The notes under the pieces were generated by a model. It searched no databases. It was not told the DNA's origin and was given only the letters and a program-made list of their open reading frames with translations. A program made the translations under genes and the position numbers. Shown here in pieces: positions 19,608 to 27,789 of a stretch of 64,000 nt of DNA (the stretch's first letter is position 1; every line of letters starts with the position of its first letter). Location of the stretch: contig OY723254.1 of assembly GCA_963210315.1 (NCBI GenBank), positions 1,580,379 through 1,644,378 of the forward strand, read 5' to 3'. Origin of the DNA: Rhynchopus euleeides (lineage: Eukaryota; Euglenozoa; Diplonemea; Diplonemida; Diplonemidae).

Positions 19608-21830
19608 TCAGCACTCAGCACTGAAGTCGAGTGACGACAGGATCCTCTCCATCTCTGCCAATTCTGCGGGGGTCGTCAGCGCTGCGTCCGGGTGCACCTC
19701 GGTTGGAGGGTCGTAGTCAGCAACAGCATCATCGGTACTTGCTGCGAGCGTTCCGGGGTCGGCGATGATGCCAGCGCGGACGAACGTTTTCACGACGGAG
19801 CTCGGCTTCACCTTGCTGAACCCACGGCACAGCCAGGCGAGATGGCGGTCGCGCATGTCCGCGGCGGTCACCTTCGTCGTCCTGGCCAGGTCAGCCATCA
19901 ACTCCTGGTCGTCGAGCTCAGGGTTCTGGGCGACGAACGACACGAAATGCAGGTTCTCCGCGTCGAACACGATCAGCGGCCCGGAACGGATCTCCGTGAG
20001 GGTCGCGGCCCACTGCACCTCGGACAGGGTGATCAGCCTCACACTGGTGTAGTACTCCCGGTTGAGTGCGCCCACAGCAGCCTGGGCGGCGGGGTATGGG
20101 AGGCGCTGTGCCTCGGTGAACTGCGCAGCGTCACCATTCGCAGAACGCAGTTCCTCCAGCACCTGCTGAACAGCATCCTGTGCGCCGGGAATGCCTTCCG
20201 TGTCAGTGGGGATCACCTTCTCGAGCAGGTTGAGAGCATCCTTGACCTTCGGGAGGTAGGCCTTCCGCACGCCGTAGCTGTTGAGACACAGCTCCACAGC
20301 ACGCAGGGCGTACCACCCACTCGCGTTGTCCCCAGGGTGAACCCAGTCCGCACAACCCGGAGACACCACGATGCTTGCCCTTGTGCCGGCAAGGACTGCG
20401 TTGCGGAAGGCGGCTGTCTTCACGGACGAATCGTACACCATCACTTCATGCGACCCCATCCCTGCGAAGAGGAAAGGGGTGCCAGTTTTCGCAAGGGCAC
20501 GGGTTTTCCTCTTCTCGTCACGCCGGAACAGCTTGGTGCAGACACCGGTGTACCACTTCGAGAACTTTTCGCGGAGGTATTTCTTGATGTAGGCATTGAA
20601 GCCCAGGTCCAGCGGCTGCAAGAAAGCAGTAAACCCCGGAGGAATATCGACAGTCACGATGCCGCTCTCTGCGAGTGCTGCAGCAACCTTCTCGGTCTGT
20701 TGGCCCGTGAACTTGTCGATGATCAACAAGGATTTCTGCTCCTCCCCGAGCCCCTTGGTCTCTTTGACACCCGTGAGGTATGGCACCAACACCTTCTCGA
20801 TGTATTCGAGGGTGGTTGCTTCGGACGCCCAGTGTTTCGGATTGGCAGTCAAGTGCCAGGTTTCCCCGTACGTCTCCAGGTACTCCTCCTCGAAGCGTCC
20901 GTGTGAGCGGGAAGTTAGGCCACCGTATATCAGCTGGACAGGGAGGAGATCGCCGGTCGCACTGGCGCCGAATACACCCGTAATCGCCTTCTTTTCGTCG
21001 GACTTCGAGAGCGGCACGTATGACGCGCTCTTCTTGTCGAAGGTCTTTGTGGTACCTGGCAGGAGGGGAAGGGCAGTGTGGTCGACATTCACCACCAAAT
21101 CATCTGGGATGTTGTGCTGTGCCCTCAGACGTTGCACCTCCCCCTCGAACTCAGCCTTGGCCCGTTCCAGCAAACCCGGACTGTGGCACACCGCCGTTGT
21201 CCGCATTCGCAAGGTCCATCCCTGCGCAGCGAGGTACTTCCGAGCCCATTCCGTGCCGAGAGCTGTCTCAGAATCAATCCTGCTTGGATCACTGCTGGCA
21301 CTCACCAGGCCTCGCGCGGAGGCGGACACAGTCTCAGCTGAAACCTGCGTCCCGCACCGCCTCAGGGCGCGCAACAACTGCATCAGCCTGGTCTCCTCGC
21401 TGTCGGTGAGGATTGCGGGCCGGCCGCGCTTCTGCGGGGGGGGAAGCACCACCTCCTCTGTCACCTCACCGAGAAGAGCTGCGGCACGCTTCCGCTTGCC
21501 CAGCTCTTCCCGGTAGAGGGTCGCAAAACGGGAGGCGGAGCTCTTCGAGAGCTTCCTCCGTCCTGCGAGAGGGGCGTTCCAATCGGCAACGACTGCCGAG
21601 AGCTTCCCCTCCACCACCTTCCGGCCGATCTCCAGCTTTTCGGCCGGGCTCCAGTCACCACCGCCGGTAGGCCCCTGTGAGGATGCCTGCTGGTCGCGCA
21701 CTGCACGCGTCACACTTTCAGCCTCAGCCCGCGAAATCGGACAAGCGCCGTTGCTGCCGGGGGTGTACGCTGCACGGGGCACCGTGAAGAGCAACATGCT
21801 CTTCTGCTTCGGTTCACGCTTTGGAGGCAT
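19608..21830 (-). CDS. DDE transposase, pogo/Tigger/jerky-like, 740 aa
   Basis: The enzyme should excise and reinsert the surrounding transposon by DDE chemistry in the nucleus. I start it at the ATG at 21828-21830 (MPPKREPKQKS); the frame stays open 23 codons upstream through a less protein-like GT-rich leader. Residues ~58-130 look helical (EKLEIGRKVVEGKLSAVVADW) and could be the first DNA-binding helix-turn-helix. KRGRPA at ~134 resembles an AT-hook. LTDSEETRLMQLLRALRRCG begins a second helical region (~142), as in CENP-B-type N-termini. The DDE_1 core then shows three acidic residues: D250 (VVNVDHT), D372 (LLIIDKFTGQ) and D408 (PPGFTAFLQPLDLGFNAYIK). The 36-residue spacing of the last two fits the pogo group. 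The second motif usually reads DNAxxH, so DKFTGQ is atypical. The C-terminal ~250 residues are unassigned. No internal stop is seen. Confidence 0.85.
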   Translation of the reverse strand: MPPKREPKQKSMLLFTVPRAAYTPGSNGACPISRAEAESVTRAVRDQQASSQGPTGGGDWSPAEKLEIGRKVVEGKLSAVVADWNAPLAGRRKLSKSSASRFATLYREELGKRKRAAALLGEVTEEVVLPPPQKRGRPAILTDSEETRLMQLLRALRRCGTQVSAETVSASARGLVSASSDPSRIDSETALGTEWARKYLAAQGWTLRMRTTAVCHSPGLLERAKAEFEGEVQRLRAQHNIPDDLVVNVDHTALPLLPGTTKTFDKKSASYVPLSKSDEKKAITGVFGASATGDLLPVQLIYGGLTSRSHGRFEEEYLETYGETWHLTANPKHWASEATTLEYIEKVLVPYLTGVKETKGLGEEQKSLLIIDKFTGQQTEKVAAALAESGIVTVDIPPGFTAFLQPLDLGFNAYIKKYLREKFSKWYTGVCTKLFRRDEKRKTRALAKTGTPFLFAGMGSHEVMVYDSSVKTAAFRNAVLAGTRASIVVSPGCADWVHPGDNASGWYALRAVELCLNSYGVRKAYLPKVKDALNLLEKVIPTDTEGIPGAQDAVQQVLEELRSANGDAAQFTEAQRLPYPAAQAAVGALNREYYTSVRLITLSEVQWAATLTEIRSGPLIVFDAENLHFVSFVAQNPELDDQELMADLARTTKVTAADMRDRHLAWLCRGFSKVKPSSVVKTFVRAGIIADPGTLAASTDDAVADYDPPTEVHPDAALTTPAELAEMERILSSLDFSAEC

Positions 21831-22410
21831 GTGTGTGTGTGTCCCTGCAAACTGGGGGAAAGTGCGTGAGGACAGCGGGAAGATCAACGAAAACAACAAG
21901 GCGAGGCGGCAACGGAGAGGGACATGGAGAGGGGGGGGGGCGGGGGCGAGCGCGTGACTAGCATCTGGAGTCTCTCAAGGCCGAACGAGACATATTTCGA
22001 GATACCACCCCAAACTCACACGCCACGGTTGTCGGGAGACTGACGACGTTGTCGTCTGTAAGTCCGCCCCAACCCCCTCACTTACGAATTCCAACGGAGA
22101 TTTGGAATTCACGGGCCCCGAACATTGTTCCGTGTAGTACCATGCAAGGAGCGTTCCGGTAGAAGTAAAGGTAGAACCTGCTGCGCTAGCCCACATAAGC
22201 AGCCTCAGTACGGCAAGGCGCGCAGACAGAAACTGAGACCACCGGGCTCCCTCCAGATGTAAATTCGTGAATCAGTGCCCGGAAAATTCAGGGAAATCGT
22301 ACTCCTTTCGCTTTAGTGTAGTACACCCTGCAGAAACTGTGGGAGAACAGTTCCGGACTGTTGAGGCCCTGTGGTGTTAATCCTGAAGCTTCAGTCGTAC
22401 GATTTCCTTG
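21831..22410. other. transposase upstream region within the transposon
   Basis: This stretch should hold the transposase promoter (the gene reads leftward). No core promoter motif was recognised. A GT-repeat lies just before the start codon. GGAAATCGTAC (22292-22302) and GTACGATTTCC (22397-22407) are an 11-bp inverted pair. Confidence 0.5.
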
Positions 22411-22439
22411 GTTCCTTCGCGACTTCGTCGCGAAGGAAC
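22411..22439. other. perfect 13-bp stem hairpin in the transposon
   Basis: GTTCCTTCGCGAC and its exact complement flank a TTC loop, followed at once by TCGTAAAAAAAAAA. It looks like an intrinsic terminator, but in a eukaryotic transposon it is more likely a structural or protein-binding element. It lies upstream of the transposase on the opposite strand. Confidence 0.7.
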
Positions 22440-22484
22440 TCGTAAAAAAAAAACGCCAAGTCCACTATCCCAACCGTAAAATAG

Positions 22485-22547
22485 GTGGACCGTAAAAATG
22501 TTCCAAGTTCCGGAAAAATCCCATTTGTTCCATCTTTTTTACGTTCC
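22485..22547. repeat. subterminal repeat, right copy (partner 19181-19245)
   Basis: It starts GTGGACCGTAAAAATGTTCC. Further ACGGTTCACC, TACGGTCCAC and CCGTAAA words follow up to the terminal repeat at 22586, so this end carries more putative binding motifs than the left end. Confidence 0.7.
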
Positions 22548-22585
22548 AACTATAGTACGGTTCACCTTTATTACGGTCCACAATA

Positions 22586-22783
22586 TTTCCGTTTACGGTA
22601 TAATAGTTGACATGCAAGTATTATACTTGTATTTTTACTTGATATACATGTATTTTACATGTATATTTCAGGCATATCCATGTATTATACATGTATAATA
22701 GTTGACATGCAAGTATTATACATGTATAATACATGTATATACTTGTAGTTATACATGTAAAATTTACAAGATCCCACCGTGCG
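22586..22783. repeat. right terminal inverted repeat, 198 bp
   Basis: It runs from TTTCCGTTTACGG through satellite-like TATACATGTA words to CAAGATCCCACCGTGCG. It appears to be the unexpanded version of the left end. Confidence 0.85.
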
Positions 22784-24703
22784 GGGAGGGGGAAGGGAGG
22801 GGGGGGGTTCGGGAGCATCCGTGTTATTTTCAAAAAGAAAATATCGGCGGGATTTTAAAATAAATCGTGGGCGCCAGAACAGAATACTGGCTTATTGGCG
22901 AACAGGACCAGAAACCCCAATCAACCCTCTCTGCTGGGGACATCAGCTATCAGTTCAGTGTGTGTGTGTGTGAATCGGCAGCTTCTACATGCCCCCCTCC
23001 ACCCCCCACCCTCCAATTCCCCCCCCTCTCAAAGCAGCCGATTATGCGGAGGAGGGGGGAGAGGTCACGGATGACTAAGAGACGGGTCAAAGGAGCCCAT
23101 GGCAGACAGGCAGGCACAGACACAGGCAGGCAGACAGTTGTGAGACCTACCCCCCCCCCCCTCCCAGCCCACTCCCCTTGGTGTCTTCCAACACCCCCAA
23201 TTCTCATTGTTGCAGTGCCAGCGGCAGTTGGCTTTTTGGGTTATGTCTCGAGTGCGGCGAGTGGGGCGGGGTGATATCTGATCCTTCCTACAGGTCCCCC
23301 TTGGTTGGGCTTTGGGCCACGTGGCTCTACATAGAAATTGCTGGAGCTGAATCCAGATGGCCTCCCACAGTCTTATAAATGGGGAGGTGCGGAGCGGAAG
23401 TGTTTTCCTTCACCACTATCTGCCTCCGTGTGACTATCCTGTCCCCTGATGGGGAAGGCTTTGTACTCAGTCTTGCTACGTCCCTGCCTCTCGAGCAAAG
23501 TCGTGTCTTGGGGTTTACCCGGAGGCACGGCGGTGATTCGCTTGTGCTTTTCCGGGTTTGGCGCAGAAAACACAGCGACCCCTCCACCAGGGCGCTGTGT
23601 TTTGTGCGCCAACACGGCCAAAAATCATTCAAAATTGTTCAAACACGACCCATCTATTTTTTTGGAGGGTGTGCTCGCAACTCAGGAAACTGCGCCCGTG
23701 CAAATCATTTCCTAAACAGTGGATCGGTATTCTGCAAACCTGAAGAAAGGAGAAGGGGCCGAATAATGAGTTGAGGGTCTCGAGAATACCCCCACGTGTC
23801 GGGAACGCCCTGGATTAACGGACTCTTGATATTCCCTCCACTGTGATACGCAAGCCTGCGCGTCAGACCCTGCCGTGCGGCATCACATTGTGTGACGTCA
23901 CGTTGCCGCCTGACTCCGGCACCACGGAGGTCCTGTCATGAGTGTGAGTTACGGCTTTGCGTTTGAATCTCTCTCTCTCTGACAATGTCGGGTACACGGC
24001 TCTGGAGCGGGTGCAAGACCAGGCCACCCCCCCCCACCAAAACGGATCTTGGGGTGTGCCTCTTTGAGCAGCATCCGCTGTGGCAGCAGCAGGGGTTGCA
24101 GGGCCCTCTGCTCAGTGTTTCACTCGCGGCATCGGGTGGCCATTGGGTGGGCAGCGGGTCATCCCACCCCCCCCTCATTGTTCTTACGGCGGATAGGCAC
24201 TGCGCGCAAGGGGAGAATGAACCTGCACCACCACCTCCTCCCCCCCTCCTCTCTCGCTCTCTCTTTCGCTCCTCACCCACACGGCGTGTCGCCGTGATGA
24301 GGGTTTTTTTTTTGCACGCTGTGAACACGGCTTTTCGTGGGGGCAGACATTTCTGCCGTAACCTGTGCTCTCAGCACGCCCTTCTCCCTACCGAGAGGCT
24401 TGCAGCGGTATGTGGAACGCATGAAGCGCACCACACCGCCTTCGTGAGTCAGGGGGGAGAAGCAATGTCAAGGCTGAACGTGCCGCGTTTTTTTCCCACC
24501 CGCTGCCGATGGGGCCCCTCACCCAAGGGTAGTCTTTCATACATCCCGACACTGCCGAGCGGGCGATCCACAGTGCTGGCTTGGTCAAAACGTGGCCACC
24601 ACACGCAATCGCCTTCGAGGCATCCACCCTGAATGCCTGTGCTCCTGTGCATCTGTGCTCACGCACCGCAGTACCCCTAGGGGGGGAGGGGCCAGGGGCG
24701 ACC
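22784..24703. other. gene-poor region
   Basis: No gene is supported. A TTTTGTGCGCC motif lies at 23601-23611. 23820-23940 is a CG-balanced stretch, (CT)n lies at 23967-23980, and C/T runs occur near 23148-23165 and 24226-24262. Any upstream exon of the 24704 gene would lie here, but I saw none. Confidence 0.5.
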
Positions 24704-25770
24704 ATGAGCCGCGTGGTCGGCAGGAAGGCTGGCGCAGGTCGTGTGGCCCGCTTCGATCTGATTAAAGAGCTGCCTGTTCGCAGCGATCCCTATCCCACGC
24801 AAAGGTATGGTGTGTGGTGTGGGCGTGGTGTGTGCAGCGGTGATGATTACCCACGCCGAGAGGAGTGGCGGTTGGTCGGCGTCTTCTGCCAAACCACTGC
24901 CCCAAAAATATTCCCGTGGAATAAGTACTGTGGGCCTGTCCCCCGCTCGCTGTATTCTGTTGTAGTGTTGAGCCACCCGTGTGATTTGTTCCCAACAAAA
25001 CGGTGCCTTTTTTTTGTGCGATTCTTTGCGTGCATTGTCTGCCCTGCCCTGCCCGAGAGTCTTCTTTGATCGCAGCTCCGACGCGACGGGTCCCACCCCT
25101 CCTCCCCCCCGCCACACCCCACACTTTGCACAGCCGCCCGGCGAAGACCTTCACCAAATCTGGTGCCAATGCAGGGGCACGCGGTGTGACAGTCGCAAAG
25201 AAAGGCGGCAGCCTTGTCTTCGAGAAGGAAGGGCCCAAGTCTGGGCGCGGCGGCGGCGGCAGCAGCGGCGGCGGCGGAGGCGGACGGGGAGGAGGCGGTA
25301 TGCGTGCGTCGAGACAAGCCCCGCAGCAGCAGGCGAGACGGCAGGACCGCCCTGTCCCCGCCACTGCAGCACCTCACGGCCTCCAGGGGGCCCGGTCACG
25401 CCAAGGGGGGCAGCAGGCTGTCAACGGCGGATCCCGAGGCCCGGCACCACGCCGCAACACCGAACAGGCCGCACCCTCCGGCAGGCATGAAGGTGCCGAA
25501 CGCCGCTCCCGCGAGGCACCGCGGCAAATTCCCAAGCCCACCGCCCACTCCCGACCTCGGCAGGCCGCTGCCCATGAAATACCACTCGAAGACCACGATG
25601 TGACAGTGCTCGAAGGGCCTATTGTGCGGCATTTCGCTGCAGCACCTCCTGCGGTTCACGGCCCTGCCGTCCCCGAGGAGATGCCAAAACCCGCCCCCAC
25701 AGAGGGTGTCTTCCAACCACAGGCCACTGGCATGACAATGTCTGAGCGGATTGCTGCTATGTCACGTTAG
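24704..25770 (+). CDS. two-exon gene, Gly/Pro/Ala/Arg-rich protein of ~245 aa, function unknown
   Basis: I propose exon 1 at 24704-24804 and exon 2 at 25134-25770. The intron (24805-25133, 329 nt) begins GTATGG and ends in a C/T-rich tract and CACAG. The junction falls inside a Ser codon and the frame continues exactly, giving 246 codons with the TAG at 25768-25770. Exon 1 starts MSRVVGRKAGAGRVARFDLI and ends SDPYPTQ. Exon 2 continues with KTFTKSGANAGARGVTVAKK, then SLVFEKEGPKS, a long Gly-rich stretch (25240-25305, SGGGGGGRGGGG), basic Gln/Arg/Pro-rich sequence and an ordered-looking end (PLEDHDVTVLEGPIVRHF, then MSERIAAMSR). No known domain is recognised. The Gly/Arg-rich middle could bind RNA, but that is inference. 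The splice model rests on phase and consensus only. Confidence 0.5.
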
Positions 25771-27789
25771 CCGTGGCGCTGTGCAAGCTGGGGCAGACAG
25801 GGGAGTGGTGGGGAACACCGACAGGACTAGAAGTGTGCTGTGTGTGTGTTGTGCGGTTTGTCTGGCCAAAGAAACTCTCATGACAATGCAAGCTCTCCCA
25901 CCCCCCCCCCTCCCGCCACTCGGCTGAGGGGGGAGGGAGGGTGGGTGGGTGGGTGGGGTGCGGGGGGGGATGGGGGCTAGGAAATCTGCCTGGCAGGGGG
26001 GTGCAACGTCCCGTTTCTGCAGACGGGGATGGTGTGTGTGTGGGTGTGGGGGGGGGGGGGGGTGCAAAGAAGAGGTGTCGCACAGGGGGTGTGGCAGCGA
26101 TAGCGCGTGCAGGGGAGGGGAGGAGGTGTGTGTGGGGGGGGGGGGGGGGGGGGGTGGTGGGGCAATGGAGAAGCCCAATGGGGAAACCCCGTTGTCCCGT
26201 GACCCGGGGAGGGGGGGGGGGGGTGGGAAGGGGGGGGGGGGGGCAGACGCAACGCCCTTCTGGCAGGTGTTGTGGTCGTCAATGCTGAAGAAGATACTAC
26301 ACCCTTTCCCCCCATTTCTCCCCCCGCCCCCCCCCCCCCCCCCTCTCCTAACCGGGTTCTTTGTGCGAATTATCTGTCCCCTCCCACTGCTCTCAACACG
26401 CAAGGTGCGGCGCATCTGAAACAACAAATCAGCCGCCCGCCCCCCCTCCACTCTTGACTCCATCTCAAGTGATTTGCCGACTGGCGTGCTGTACCTTCTC
26501 CTCTGTATATCCAGCCATTGCAGCCGGGCACGGCAGAACAAATCGCAGGCCACACAATGATGGGCTGGGCTCTCGTTTGGAGTGAGAGTCATTTCTCCAT
26601 CACCCCCATCCTCGAACAGAAACCGGTCGAGTCACCAAATCGAGGAAGTCGGCCCGAAGGCCAACGAGCGTTCGAACCGTTCTCACTGGGTCTCAGAAGG
26701 GCAAGTCGTGGTGTTGGTTGGGGGGGGGGTGGTGTAGGTCTCTCGTGTCTGGGCCGAACCACTACTGCGTTTGTTTAGATCCGGCACGTTTCCGTGAGAC
26801 ACGCATGCGCACGGCGGATGTATGTTACAAAAAAAAAGACTTGGTGGTGCCTTCTTTGGGAAAAACTATGCCCTGCTAGTGATAGTGCGTGCAGGCTGCG
26901 GCCACGGCGCTCTATTGAGTGCGAAGAGTCGTTCTTCCAAAAAAAGCACATGCCCGTCATCACGGAGAAGCAATGTTGTCCGGCGTAGGCAATGTTCAGC
27001 GAACAGGCAAGCCAGCCGGAAGTCTCTGAAAGCCCACTGCAGGAGAGCCAATTGTGATACGGCCTTCTCACAGCACTGCCTGTCATCTTGCTCAAGCAGG
27101 CTGCTGGATAATTCTTGGTTCCAAAGACGGGGTGGTGGTGGTGGTGTCTCCCTGTGGTACTCTGGAGCTGTTGGAATCGCTTGGCGGCGGCCAGCGGATT
27201 CTGTCTCAGGGCAACAGAGGACACTCTCACCCCAACCGCAATCAGCCCCGGTCCCCCCCGCCAAGCGGCGAGACAGGGCGGTTGACGTGTGAGTGTTTTG
27301 GGGTGCATCCACGAACAGGCGTTGGGCATCGCCGAGGGGGCAGCGTTGCCAGGAGGGGTCACGGGGGCCTGATAGATTCTGTCATCCCGCGCACTGTCCC
27401 AGACGCAAGCTCAAGGATTCCTTTCGAATGGCGGCCGTCTCTGGTGACTGGGCTGGTTTCTGAGCTGGAAAACAAGGAACAGTTTATCGTTCCCTGCCAC
27501 TTGGCACGGAGTCCCCACAAAAAAACGTGCTGACGATGTTGTCAGTGAGGGAAACAGGGACCTGCAACTCAGCAGGGACGAGTGACAGACAGGGAGTGCA
27601 CGCAGAGTACACTCCATGCTCAGCAGGTGAGTGACGGAACGGCACCACCCGCCTACTCCCCCATTTGTCTGGGTGCAACCGGCCAGAATGCCCCACACAG
27701 GTTCGCAACGTGGGGTACCACGAGGCAGGCTCACCGCAACAACCTGCAACCAGGACTGGACAACACATCCGAGACCACACCACCGAACA
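25771..27789. other. G-run-rich spacer and upstream region of the repeat gene
   Basis: No gene is supported. 25920-26245 is extremely G-rich, with four runs of 12-19 G within about 200 bp (near 26050, 26137, 26210 and 26231), followed by a run of about 20 C near 26323. 27450-27789 should contain the promoter and 5' leader of the repeat gene, but no recognisable motif is visible. Confidence 0.5.

Larger units (their letters stand above)
18254..22783 (-). mobile_element. 4.5-kb DNA transposon with palindromic-satellite terminal inverted repeats, pogo-like
   Basis: The two ends are inverted copies starting CGCACGGTGGGATCTTGTAA on both sides. The match continues through about 150 bp of ATACATGTA-rich DNA to CCGTAAACGGAAA at the inner boundary. 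The transposase gene lies inside on the minus strand. Related GTGGAMCGTAAAAA motifs lie just inside both ends. If the termini are taken as CACGGTG (18256) and CACCGTG (22781), the flanks are CG on both sides, which would be a 2-bp duplication. Because CG is palindromic, this cannot be told from two more bases of terminal repeat. Tc1/mariner-group elements normally duplicate TA, which is not present here. Transposase and ends are both intact by eye, so the copy may be recent or still active. Confidence 0.85.

Noticed and set aside
19692..20906. 404-codon plus-strand frame
   Set aside because: It lies antisense to the transposase, whose DDE motifs are clear.
27054..27533. 159-codon plus-strand frame upstream of the repeat gene
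   Set aside because: It overlaps other frames of equal length, has no recognisable domain and no splice link to the signal-peptide exon.
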